Shown in pieces: positions 7,815-17,200 of a stretch of 41,564 nucleotides of DNA. Origin of the DNA: an uncultured Moraxella sp. (lineage in GTDB: Bacteria > Pseudomonadota > Gammaproteobacteria > Pseudomonadales > Moraxellaceae); the NCBI GenBank assembly GCA_943908405.1, contig CALTTE010000007.1, positions 1-41,564 on the forward strand. The letters run 5' to 3'. Position 1 is the stretch's first letter. Each line of letters begins with the position of its first letter. A program made the translations under genes and the position numbers. Below the pieces are notes generated by a model that ran no database searches, was not told the origin of the DNA, and worked only from the letters and a program-made list of their open reading frames with translations.

Positions 7815-9215
7815 TCATTGCAAAACCACTTTTTTGCCATCAGCATTGGCAGGTAAATTGGCACTAACCAGCAAGCTGTCGCCACTAATACCACTAACCA
7901 AATAGCGTTGGGTGTCAGGTTGGTAGGCGATGATATCAATGGGGCTCAGCGATAATGTGCCGTCTTGTCGGATAATCCAGATTTTGGCAGGCAGGGGCGT
8001 TAGTGGCTGGTAGGGCGGTTTTTGTAGTTCAAGCAAGTTTGTACCATCAGCAATGGCAATAGCTGGCACAACCGCCCCAAGCGTTAGGCTGCCATAATTG
8101 ATACGACCGCCAACTTGTAAGCCCTTACTTAGGGTGTTATTGCTTAGGTTATTGGGTAGGATTTGAACGGTAACGGCGATTTGTTCGGTGCCATTGCGAT
8201 GATTGGGGCTTGGGCTGATATTCGCCACTTGCCCTGAAAAGCTTTGGGCGTCTTGCTTTGGGGAATTGGTTTTTTGAACGGCGGGCTTTTGAGCGGCGGT
8301 ATCGGTACTGGATTTGTTTAAGTGTATTGTAGGGTTATTAAGAGTAAAATTGACCGTTTGTCCAATGGTTAAATAGTTTTCATAATTTTTGGGCAATAAG
8401 CTGATAAAATAAAACTCGCTATTATCGCTTAGATGTGCCAGCGTGTCGCCTTTGTTTACAGTGTTATAGATTTGTGTATATAGTAAATCCACCGTGCCAG
8501 CCATTGGGGCGAGGACTGCCATCTGCTCGCCGTAGCGGTTTGTTTGGGGTGGTGTTGTATTGTCTGATTGGTGGTTGTCTGTTAGGTCATTATCGTTTAA
8601 ATCGTGATTGACGGTATTCTTGTTGACGGTATCGCTATTGATTGCGTTGCTGTTGTTATTGGCGTTAGGGCGATTATCAAGCTTGGTGTTACTATTGCTT
8701 TGATTGCTGTTACTTTGATTACTATTGCTTTGATTGTGGTTAGCAATATTGATGTTACCCATATTGTCGCTATATTTGTCGCTGTCTGCATTGTCGTCAT
8801 TGATATGATGGTTTGCTGTGTTATTCTCTACAGAGGGTAAGGTTAAAGGGTGGGACGGTAATTTGGGGCGAATGGTGAGCACGGTATCACCCAAGGCAAG
8901 TTTTTTACCTTGTTGGACAGATAAGCTTGAGATTTTGCCATCAACAGGGGCGATTAAATTTTGTTCTTGTTTGGGCAAAATAACCCCTTGTAGCCCAAAA
9001 CTTGGCTGATACAACTCGGTTTTTATGCTAATGACGTGGCTTTTTGGCAAAATAACTGTATCGCCATTGATAACAAAGGTTTCATTGCTTGCTACGCCAT
9101 CGCTGTTTGGTTGGCACGCACTCAACAAACCAGCGATGGATAAGCAGGTGGGCAATAAAAACAATTGCAAAAACGACATTTGCAAAGATAAAAGCGGTCG
9201 CAAATAACTAAACAT
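7815..9215 (-). CDS. Lipoprotein resembling an RND-efflux periplasmic adaptor (membrane fusion protein)
   Basis: A 466-residue exported lipoprotein. The N-terminal hydrophobic segment ends in GLLSAC, so Cys34 is the probable lipidation site. A lipoyl-like half-motif (NLIAPVDGKISSLSVQQGKK, 86-105) and its second half (AVLAPMAGTVDLLY, about 233-246) flank residues 130-228. That stretch is Asn/Asp/Ser-rich and includes three QSNSN units. In typical adaptors the two lipoyl halves are separated by an alpha-helical hairpin, which is not recognisable here. A beta-barrel-like region (GQTVNFTLNNP) and a membrane-proximal region with a PAIAI segment follow. No RND pump or outer-membrane channel gene is adjacent, so the transport partner is unknown. 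Met13 (9179) is an alternative start. It is transcribed divergently from pilG. Confidence 0.75.
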   Translation of the reverse strand: MFSYLRPLLSLQMSFLQLFLLPTCLSIAGLLSACQPNSDGVASNETFVINGDTVILPKSHVISIKTELYQPSFGLQGVILPKQEQNLIAPVDGKISSLSVQQGKKLALGDTVLTIRPKLPSHPLTLPSVENNTANHHINDDNADSDKYSDNMGNINIANHNQSNSNQSNSNQSNSNTKLDNRPNANNNSNAINSDTVNKNTVNHDLNDNDLTDNHQSDNTTPPQTNRYGEQMAVLAPMAGTVDLLYTQIYNTVNKGDTLAHLSDNSEFYFISLLPKNYENYLTIGQTVNFTLNNPTIHLNKSSTDTAAQKPAVQKTNSPKQDAQSFSGQVANISPSPNHRNGTEQIAVTVQILPNNLSNNTLSKGLQVGGRINYGSLTLGAVVPAIAIADGTNLLELQKPPYQPLTPLPAKIWIIRQDGTLSLSPIDIIAYQPDTQRYLVSGISGDSLLVSANLPANADGKKVVLQ

Positions 9216-9352
9216 ATAACATCACATAAAAATTGGCACGTATAATCGGCGTTGATACTGATTATTTGGATTATAAAAAGGATTTGTTTAAAATTATTAA
9301 TCCATTGTGTTAAATGGACGTAAAAGAGGTTGATTTGACTAAAAAATAAGTA

Positions 9353-9408
9353 CATTATAACTTGGGCGGCGGATTTTTACAAAATACAAATTGAACCAAG
9401 TTATAATG
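9353..9408. promoter_or_regulatory. 13-base perfect inverted repeat carrying outward -10 elements
   Basis: The left arm cattataacttgg (9353-9365) and right arm ccaagttataatg (9396-9408) are exact reverse complements, with a 30-base spacer. Each arm contains TATAAT reading outward. On the minus strand TTGTAA lies 17 bases upstream of TATAAT, a good sigma-70 promoter for the adaptor gene. On the plus strand the -35 is poor (TTTACA with 20 bases). It could be a back-to-back promoter pair or an operator for a dimeric regulator. This is inference from sequence symmetry. Confidence 0.55.
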
Positions 9409-9596
9409 CAATTTATCTAAAATAACTGGAAAAATTTTGTTTTTTGTGGTAAAAATATAAGATAAATTCATTATGCGTATTTTTTGCTAATGTTTGTTAA
9501 AAGTCAGGACAAAATCTTGTCAATGATTTTGCTTAATTTAGCTTTACTTAATTTAACTTTGCTTAACTAATTTTTAACCAAACAGTGATTTTGCCA

Positions 9597-9650
9597 AAAA
9601 TAGTTTGTCAACATCAAAATAGTTTGTCAAAAATCAAAATAGTTGGTCAA
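9597..9650. repeat. Three direct copies of a 15-base word upstream of pilG
   Basis: aaaatagtttgtcaa occurs at 9597-9611 and 9616-9630, and with one mismatch (ttggtcaa) at 9636-9650. The period is 19-20 bases. The last copy ends 39 bases before the pilG start codon. It could be slippage debris or a regulator array on one face of the helix. Confidence 0.8.
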
Positions 9651-9689
9651 AAGCGGTTAAGTGCTACCACTCAAATTTTGGAGTAATTT

Positions 9690-10070
9690 ATGGATACCAA
9701 TTTTAATGGCTTAAAGGTAATGATTATTGATGATTCAAAAACCATTCGCCGTACTGCAGAAACCTTGCTAGAGAAAGAAGGTTGCAATGTGATTACTGCC
9801 GTAGATGGCTTTGATGCACTGGCAAAAATTGTGGACAGCAACCCTGATGTTATTTTTGTGGACATTATGATGCCACGCCTTGATGGCTATCAAACCTGTG
9901 CGTTAATTAAAAACCACCCAGAATATGCCCAAAAGCCTGTTATTATGCTGTCCTCAAAAGATGGACTTTTTGACAAAGCCCGTGGTCGCATTGTTGGGTC
10001 TGATGAGTATTTGACCAAGCCGTTTAGCAAAGAAGATTTGTTTGCCACCATTGGTCAATACACCAAATAA
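9690..10070 (+). CDS. pilG: PilG: twitching-motility response regulator
   Basis: A 126-residue stand-alone receiver domain of the Pil-Chp pathway. It carries the acidic pair Asp14/Asp15 (MIIDD), phosphoacceptor Asp58 in VIFVDIMMPRLDGY, and Lys110 in EYLTKPFSKEDL. In the known pathway PilG is phosphorylated by ChpA, promotes type IV pilus extension and links to cAMP production. A good ribosome binding site (TTGGAG) lies six bases before the ATG. It is the first gene of the cluster, with pilH 25 bases downstream. Confidence 0.96.
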   Translation: MDTNFNGLKVMIIDDSKTIRRTAETLLEKEGCNVITAVDGFDALAKIVDSNPDVIFVDIMMPRLDGYQTCALIKNHPEYAQKPVIMLSSKDGLFDKARGRIVGSDEYLTKPFSKEDLFATIGQYTK

Positions 10071-10095
10071 ATCAAGTAACAAAAAAAGGCTAACT

Positions 10096-10458
10096 ATGAC
10101 CACAATTTTGGTAGTAGATGACTCACCATCAGAGATGATGCGTTTTAAAGAGATTTTATCCAAACACGGTTACAAAGTGATTGAAGCGTCCAATGGTATG
10201 GATGGCTATGAGATGGCGGTGAAACATTTGCCACAAGTGGTATTGATGGATATTGTCATGCCAGAGATGAACGGCTTTCAGGCAACCCGCAAAATCACCA
10301 AAGACAAAACAACTGCCCATATTCCTGTTGTGATTGTCAGCACCAAAAATCAAGAAACTGACCGTGTTTGGGGTAAGCGTCAAGGGGCGAAAGAATATTT
10401 AACCAAGCCTGTTGATGAACATGAATTGATGCGTGTTGTGCGTTCGGTATTGGAGTAG
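10096..10458 (+). CDS. pilH: PilH: twitching-motility response regulator
   Basis: A 120-residue stand-alone receiver with Asp8/Asp9 (LVVDDS), phosphoacceptor Asp52 in VVLMDIVMPEMNGF, and Lys104 in EYLTKPVDEHEL. PilH is the second output of the Pil-Chp system; in Pseudomonas it supports pilus retraction and lowers signalling. The frame extends upstream without an ATG, so ATG 10096, preceded by AAGG, is the start. It lies between pilG and pilI, and pilI begins three bases after its stop. Confidence 0.96.
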   Translation: MTTILVVDDSPSEMMRFKEILSKHGYKVIEASNGMDGYEMAVKHLPQVVLMDIVMPEMNGFQATRKITKDKTTAHIPVVIVSTKNQETDRVWGKRQGAKEYLTKPVDEHELMRVVRSVLE

Positions 10459-10461
10459 CTT

Positions 10462-10992
10462 GTGGCATCTCGTGGATTTATAGAACTGCTTCGTTTGGCT
10501 GACCTTGCCAATGCTCGTGCTACAGGACGTAATGACCCCAACCAAGAAGATTGGCTTGGGATTGTATTTGAGGTGGCAGGCGAGCGAATGGTCGCCCCAA
10601 TGGGCGAGATTTCTGAGGTATTGGCATTGCCTGAATTGACCGTAATGCCTTTGACTAAGCCTTGGCTTTTGGGGGTGGCAAACGTGCGAGGGCGGTTGTT
10701 GCCCTTGACGGATTTGGCACAGTTTTTGGGGGTAAAAAGCCAAGAACGCCTAAAGGAGCGTAAAGTTTTGGTGATGGATAAAGGCGAGGTGTTTTCAGGC
10801 TTTTTGGTGGATCAAGTGCTTGGTATCAATCGTTTTACTGCCAGCAATTATATTGCCGAAGAACGAGAAGAGGGTTCACCTTATGCCCCTTATAGCCACG
10901 GTAAATTTGCCAAAGACAATGACAGTTTGTTTGTGTTTATGCCAAGTTTGTTGGCACAAGATGTCCGCTATCGTAATGCAGCCATAGAATAA
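10462..10992 (+). CDS. pilI: PilI: CheW-like coupling protein
   Basis: A 176-residue CheW-domain adaptor that couples the PilJ receptor to the ChpA kinase. Typical CheW features are APMGEISEVL, the MPLTKPWLLGVANVRGRLLP core and FSGFLVDQVLGINRF. Translation starts at GTG 10462, with TTGGAG located in the final codons of pilH, so the two genes are translationally linked. A 181-base spacer with a T-rich tract separates it from pilJ. Confidence 0.94.
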   Translation: MASRGFIELLRLADLANARATGRNDPNQEDWLGIVFEVAGERMVAPMGEISEVLALPELTVMPLTKPWLLGVANVRGRLLPLTDLAQFLGVKSQERLKERKVLVMDKGEVFSGFLVDQVLGINRFTASNYIAEEREEGSPYAPYSHGKFAKDNDSLFVFMPSLLAQDVRYRNAAIE

Positions 10993-11173
10993 TGAGGACA
11001 AGGATAAAAGCTGTAAAGAGGTTTAATTGTTATACTTTAATTGTTATAAAGTAAATTAATTGTTATAGATGGTTTTTTTAAGGTTTTTGATTGTTTTAAG
11101 GTTTTTTAGTTTTTTTGATTGAATGATGATGTTGATTTAACTATTTTTTTTGATAAAAATTTGTAAGGAATAA

Positions 11174-13246
11174 ATGATGAGTGACGCTGTAAACGCCCCT
11201 ACTATGGCACCAAGAGATGATAATGAAAAAACGTGGCTAATTGCTTTGGTGATTTTTGGTGTCATTACGCTATTGAGTTTGGTGTACTTGGTGCATTCTT
11301 TAACCAAAGCAACTGATTATCTGGGCTATATTAGTCAAATGGAAATTTCAGCTGCCAATATCGTTCGTGATGTCAATGATGCAACCTTTTCTCGTGATGT
11401 GGAGGTTTCAGCCGCTGCTCACGACCGCCTGCAAGCCGATATTAGAAATTATGAGGCGGCTTTGACAGGAGCAAAAGCAGTCAATATGGGACAAAAAGGC
11501 ATTTTAAATGAGCTAACGCAAGACTGGCAAAGTAAAAAAGAGCAAGTTAATTATGTGTTGGAACATAAAAACGATATTGACAGTTTGCAAGATTTAAATG
11601 TTCAAGTGGTGAATGCTGCCACTCAAATACAAGACCAATATAATGCCGTGTTAGATCAAGCAATAGCACTGCGAATGTCTGCAGAGTTTATCAAACAGAT
11701 TCAAGCACAAATCTTGCGTGCTGAACGCATTTCAGCCCAAATGTCAGAAATTACCAGTGGGGCATCGGCAAGTTTTGATGAGTTAAAACAAACATTGACT
11801 CAATTTGAGCAGACACTTAGCACCCAAATGACAAGTTATGGACAAATGATTCCTGCTTTGCAAACCATTGATTCAACCTTTAAGCAATACATCAAACCTG
11901 TGGCTGATGATTTTGAGACGCTTGGGAGTCCTGCTGCACAGTCTCGAGAATCAGCTCAAGTGTTATCTGATGTTGCTGGGGTTACCCAAAGCAAACTGGC
12001 TAATATCAATCGCAGCGTTATTACTCAGCCTAGAATTATCGGCTCAGCCATTGGTGTATTGATTGGACTGTTGGGTATCGGTTTTTCACTATTAAAACTA
12101 CTTAGTTTGCGTAGCAAAAACGAGACCATCGTATTAAAGCAAGAAAATTTGGCCGAAGGGCTAGAACGTCAGCGAGAACAAGACCGCTTACGCAAAATGC
12201 AAGAAGAAAGCGAAAAAAGCCAAATGGCGATTTTGCGACTTTTGGACGAATTGGGCGATTTGGCTGAAGGCGATTTGACCGTTAATGCCACGGTATCCGA
12301 AGATTTTACAGGGGCGATTGCCGACTCGGTAAACTTTGCTATTGACCAGTTACGCCAGTTGGTATTGGCGATTAACACCACCGCTGACCGTGTTGCCCAG
12401 TCATCACAACAAACCCAAAAAACAGCGGTAGAACTTGCTGAAGCCTCGGAGCATCAAGCCCAAGAAATTGCAGGGGTGTCGGCAGCGATTAATGAGATGG
12501 CGGTATCTATTGACCAAGTATCTGCCAACGCAGCCGAATCCGCCAACGTTGCTGAGCGGTCGGTTGCCATCGCTCATAATGGGGCGGCGGTGGTACAGCG
12601 TTCCATTGAAGGTATGAATATCATTCGTGATCAAATCCAAGAAACCTCAAAACGTATTAAGCGTTTGGGTGAATCGTCGCAAGAAATTGGCGATATCGTT
12701 GGTTTGATTAATGACATTGCCGACCAGACCAATATTTTGGCATTGAATGCCGCTATTCAAGCATCGATGGCGGGGGAGGCAGGTCGTGGTTTTGCGGTGG
12801 TTGCCGATGAAGTACAACGCCTTGCCGAACGCTCTGCCAATGCTACCCGTCAGATTGAAACCTTGGTAAAAACCATTCAGGCGGACACCAACGAAGCGGT
12901 AAGCTCAATGGAGCAAACCACCTCTGAGGTGGTCAAAGGGGCAAAACTTGCCAAAGACGCAGGGGAAGCACTAGAAGAGGTTCAAAGCGTATCCAATACG
13001 CTGGCAACACTGATTCAAAGCATCTCAAACGCCGCCCAGCAACAAGCCATCTCCGCAGGTCATATTTCAGGAACGATGAATGTTATCCAAGACATCACAA
13101 GCCAAACCTCATCAGGGACAATGGCAACCGCTCGTTCGGTGGGACGACTCAACGAAATGGCGGCGGCATTGCAAGAATCGGTGTCGGGCTTTAAATTGTC
13201 TGACGATGATGTGTTTGTGGCTGATGATGAATTTAAAATGGAATAA
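11174..13246 (+). CDS. pilJ: PilJ: methyl-accepting chemoreceptor of the type IV pilus system
   Basis: A 690-residue receptor. Span 1 is about residues 21-41, the periplasmic PilJ-type helical sensor about 45-283, and span 2 about 287-310. A HAMP-like linker follows, then the cytoplasmic signalling helices. The hairpin tip, about 500-555, contains DIADQTNILALNAAIQASMA and EAGRGFAVVADEVQRLAERS, the most conserved stretch of chemoreceptors. PilJ senses surface contact or pilin state and controls ChpA. AAGGA lies four bases before two consecutive ATG codons (11174 and 11177), either of which may be used. There is no C-terminal pentapeptide tether for CheR or CheB. Its stop overlaps the pilK start by one base. 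Confidence 0.95.
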   Translation: MMSDAVNAPTMAPRDDNEKTWLIALVIFGVITLLSLVYLVHSLTKATDYLGYISQMEISAANIVRDVNDATFSRDVEVSAAAHDRLQADIRNYEAALTGAKAVNMGQKGILNELTQDWQSKKEQVNYVLEHKNDIDSLQDLNVQVVNAATQIQDQYNAVLDQAIALRMSAEFIKQIQAQILRAERISAQMSEITSGASASFDELKQTLTQFEQTLSTQMTSYGQMIPALQTIDSTFKQYIKPVADDFETLGSPAAQSRESAQVLSDVAGVTQSKLANINRSVITQPRIIGSAIGVLIGLLGIGFSLLKLLSLRSKNETIVLKQENLAEGLERQREQDRLRKMQEESEKSQMAILRLLDELGDLAEGDLTVNATVSEDFTGAIADSVNFAIDQLRQLVLAINTTADRVAQSSQQTQKTAVELAEASEHQAQEIAGVSAAINEMAVSIDQVSANAAESANVAERSVAIAHNGAAVVQRSIEGMNIIRDQIQETSKRIKRLGESSQEIGDIVGLINDIADQTNILALNAAIQASMAGEAGRGFAVVADEVQRLAERSANATRQIETLVKTIQADTNEAVSSMEQTTSEVVKGAKLAKDAGEALEEVQSVSNTLATLIQSISNAAQQQAISAGHISGTMNVIQDITSQTSSGTMATARSVGRLNEMAAALQESVSGFKLSDDDVFVADDEFKME

Positions 13247-14094
13247 TGATGCAACCTGCCCTAACCCATTGGATTGATTACATAGAAGGGCAGATTGGCT
13301 TTGTGTTGCCAAGTACCCAGCAACAATGGCTTGTCAATGCTATTGTTGCTGTTGCTCATAAAGCACAGATGTCTACCGATGAGTTGTATCGCAATTTGGG
13401 TGATGATACGTTAAGGCAACAACTGATTGACGCTGTTTTAATTCCAGAAAGTCGTTTTTTTCGTAGCCAAGATACGTTTGAGTTTATTGGGCAACAATAC
13501 GAGCAATACATCACAAAAAATTCTGTCAATTGTGGCAAAATTAGTGAACAAGCATTGCCCTCATTTTTGGCAATCAGTGTTGGTTGTTCTACTGGTCAAG
13601 AGGTTTGGTCGTTGGCAATGGTGCTAGAAGACATCGCCCAAAAACATTCTGTACCGTCAAATTACGAGCTAGTTGGCATTGACGCCAGTAGCTGTTCGTT
13701 GGCTATTGCCAAAGCCGCTTGCTATGGTGAGCGGGCATTAAATGAAATCCCCCCAAGCCATCATCAGTTTATTGAGCCTTTTGATAAGGGTTGGCAGGTC
13801 AAAACGGCATTAACCAAAAAGGCAAGTTTTTTTCTTTGTAATGTTTTTGCCAAAGAATCCAGTGTTTTGCTGTCGTCTTATGCCAACAAAGCCGATATTG
13901 TGCTTTGTCAAAATATGTTGATTTATTTTCGCCAATTTGACCAACGAGATATTTTGGCACGGCTTGAAACGCTATTAAAGCCACAAGGCTATTTATTGCT
14001 TGGGGCAGGTGAGGGGCTGTTTTGGCGAACAAATGCAATGCAACGGATTGTGGGCAATTATGTTAATCTTTGGCAGAAAAATATCAGCAAATAA
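13246..14094 (+). CDS. pilK: PilK: CheR-type chemoreceptor methyltransferase
   Basis: A 282-residue SAM-dependent methyltransferase that should methylate glutamates on PilJ. The N-terminal helical domain (1-85) includes IPESRFFRSQDTFEFI, and the SAM-binding loop is AISVGCSTGQEVWSLAM (109-125). GIDASSCSLAIAKAACYGER is the next conserved block. A later block is VLCQNMLIYF, matching the CheR CRNVLIYF signature. The first ATG overlaps the last base of the pilJ stop (TAATG), so the pair is translationally coupled. A second ATG follows directly at 13249. Partner of the ChpB methylesterase. Confidence 0.92.
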   Translation: MMQPALTHWIDYIEGQIGFVLPSTQQQWLVNAIVAVAHKAQMSTDELYRNLGDDTLRQQLIDAVLIPESRFFRSQDTFEFIGQQYEQYITKNSVNCGKISEQALPSFLAISVGCSTGQEVWSLAMVLEDIAQKHSVPSNYELVGIDASSCSLAIAKAACYGERALNEIPPSHHQFIEPFDKGWQVKTALTKKASFFLCNVFAKESSVLLSSYANKADIVLCQNMLIYFRQFDQRDILARLETLLKPQGYLLLGAGEGLFWRTNAMQRIVGNYVNLWQKNISK

Positions 14095-14202
14095 AGCATA
14101 AGTAAATGACATAAGCAAAATTATTAAGCAAAACAATGCAACAAAAAATAATGCAACAAAAGACAATGTAACAAATAACCGCTTTGATTAGGAACTGGTT
14201 TA

Positions 14203-17200
14203 ATGAATAATAAATCTAGTGATTTTATTGCTTTGCAGTGGCTTATCACCCCTTTAAAGCAAGAAATAAATGACATTCATAATGCTTGGCAGTCATCTGT
14301 GCAGACTGGGGATTTTTTGCCCCAAGCAAAGCAGTTTCACGCAATCGGTAATGTATTGACGGTGGCGAATTTAACCGCCTTGGCAAACTTAAGCTTTTTG
14401 TTAAAGCGGTGCTGTGAGCGATTGAGTGATGGTACACTGGACGGCACGCTTGCTCCTAAGATTTTGCTGGCAAGTCGTCTGTTGCAGTATGAGATGGAGC
14501 GTTTTGTTTTAACAGGGACTGAAGAGACTTTATTAGTGGTATTGCGTTGCCAGTATCTTGAGCGGATATTGGGTGAAAGTCGTGTATTGGATGAAAGTCG
14601 TGAATTGCAAACCAATCAATCGCAGGTCAATCAAAGTCGCTTTAGTGATTTGATAACCATCGCTGATGAGAAAGCAATTCAGTTTAATGAGCAAGAACAG
14701 CAAAAAATCAATGTCGCTTGGCGCTCAGCCAGTCAAAAATTGCTTGAAAGCAATGAAAATATTGCCCCAAATTTGGAGGTGTTGGCAAAAATTGCTTACT
14801 ATAGCAGTAAAGCTAATCAACATAAAAGCCCTAAAGCCATTTGGTACTTAGCTTATTTATGGCTATCAAGTTTGGCACTGAACGACAAACCAAAACCTCA
14901 TCAATATGCCCAGCTGTTGTCGCAATTAGATGGGTTGATTGCAGAGCAGACAAATGATAGCTTTGATATTGAGCTTGAAAACCTACTTGTGGATATTTAT
15001 GTACAGCTTAATCGTTTGCAAACAACGACCGATGAAGCACAAAAAATGCTACTGGATATGCAGTATGGTATGTCTGATGAACAGCAGTTTTTTCCGCATA
15101 TTTTGTCGGTGCTTGAAAATATGTTGTTGCTACTTGCCAATGGTGAGGTGGCTGTTGATACCTTGCAAGACATCAAAAATCAACTTGCCAAACGGGGCTG
15201 GTCGTTTTATGAAAGCTATGTTGGTCAAATCATTGATGACATTAATTCGGTCAAAGATGACCCAGAGGCTTTTGCACAAATGCAGTGGCAAATCACCACT
15301 CAGTTGCAGGATTTATATACTGCTATTGATAATACACACAATGCCATTGATAACCATATCGGACAAACAGCAGCAGTGCCGATGCGTGATGAAGACAGCC
15401 AAAAACAGCTTCGGCGTATACGGATTTTGGTTGAAGAAATTAAAGCGTCATTTAATAGCTATTTGTACAGCAAAAACACCGAGCGGTTGGTGCAACGTGA
15501 GGTATTTGATGAGCTGGACGCTGTGTTTGTGGAAATGGGCGTTTATGATGCAGCGACCATCGCTGATAGCTTATCGGATTTATTTGCTTATTTAAAAAAT
15601 AATACGCCTGAAAAAATCAGCTGGCAATTTGCCCACGCTTTGGCAGAAAGCTTGTCATCGCTTGAGCTGTTTTTGGATTCACTAGCCCAAGAGATTTTTG
15701 ATGAATCGTTGCTACTTCGTGCCAAAGACGGGGTAGAAAAAGCAGAAAACTGGCTTGATGCTAGTGATGGTGCTGAGTATCAGCCAGCCCAAAAAGCCAG
15801 CAATACCGTGCGTTATAGCGATGATGGTGAAATTGCTCCGACAGACAATGTGCTGGATACAAATAATGTGCTAGAAGACAATGCACTAGACACCGATAAC
15901 CCCCAAAAAGCCACGAGCATTGGTGGTATTGACAATAATACCGATAATGCAAGTACCGCTGACAACACAAATGATGACAGTGTTAATGCGGTTGATGATG
16001 ACGATAGCGACAATCAAGCAAGCCTTGAGGCTGATAACAACCTAAGCGGTCTTCATACAGAAAATAATGATACCGCCGATGAGTCTATTCATAACAACGA
16101 GAAATTAAGCGACGAGAAATTAAGCGACGAGGGCTTAAGCGAGGCTTATTTGGCTGCCAAAGCAGAGTTAAAGCCTGATACCTTTGATTTTGATGAAGAC
16201 ATTCGTGAGATTTTTATTGAAGAAGCGGACGAGGTTCTAACCTCGCTTGAGGCGTTGTTACCGACTTGGCAAGCAGATGTTGCCAATCTTGCCCCCCTAA
16301 AAGAGATTCGCCGTGGTTTTCACACCCTAAAAGGTTCAGGGCGTATGGTGGGGGCATATAGTGTTGGTGAGATGGCGTGGGCGGTAGAAAATATGCTTAA
16401 CCGTGTGCTTGATGGCACGCTTGCTCCCACCGATGAGCTGTGGCAATTTATCAATGAAACGACCAAAAAATTACCAACGCTTGTAGAGGATTTTGCTGAT
16501 AGTGTTGCCCCATCGCTGGACCCTGCGGTGGTTGTATTAAAAGCCAAAAATCTTTTGGCAGGCAAAGCGGTTAATGATGGCGTGCCAAGTCAAAGTAACG
16601 TTGGTGAAATGAGTGGTAGCCAAGCCAGCCCAGGCCAAGTTAGCCAAAACCAAGCACAAGCAACAAAAACTACGGCTAAGATGGTTTTAAGCTCTGATGA
16701 CAGCCAGTCAATCAAAGATGAACAAATGACAAACGCTGATGGTTTATCAAAAAACGCCCCGCCAACCAGCGAATTGCCAGAGGTTTTATTACCATTTATT
16801 GAAAATGCCAAAGCACCGATTGAAAATAAGATTGATGATGTTGATGAAGACATTAAAGAGATTTTTATTGAAGAGGCAAGCGAGGTACTAGAAGAGATTA
16901 CGCCGTTATTTGCCAGCTGGCAAAACACCCAAAATAAAGCGACTTTAACCGATATTCGCCGTGGTTTTCATACCCTAAAAGGTTCAGGGCGTATGGTGGG
17001 AGCAAGCGTGCTTGGTGAACTTGCTTGGGCGGTAGAAAATATGCTTAACCGTGTGCTTGATGGCACGGTGGCGGTCAATGAAGGTATGATTGCCTTAATT
17101 GATGATGTGCTTACAAATTTTGGCGATTTGGTGGCGTTGTTTGAGCAAAATCGCAGTGATTATCCTGATGTATTGGTGCTTTGGATTGCTGCCGCCCACG

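Larger units (their letters stand above)
9216..9689. other. Divergent intergenic region upstream of pilG
   Basis: This 474-base A+T-rich region separates the adaptor lipoprotein from pilG. It holds the inverted repeat at 9353-9408 and three copies of a 15-base direct repeat at 9597-9650. No gene is visible. Confidence 0.7.

Noticed and set aside
7718..7939. Minus-strand frame of 73 codons overlapping the end of the adaptor gene
   Set aside because: It is an out-of-frame reading of the adaptor C-terminus and downstream spacer with no coding character.
8604..8840. Plus-strand hydrophobic frame opposite the adaptor gene
   Set aside because: It is the complement of the Asn/Asp-rich stretch, which reads as Val/Ile on the other strand, a composition artefact.
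9597..9650. Possible iteron-type origin or CRISPR-like array
   Set aside because: Only three copies, no unique spacers of CRISPR size, no replication or cas genes nearby.
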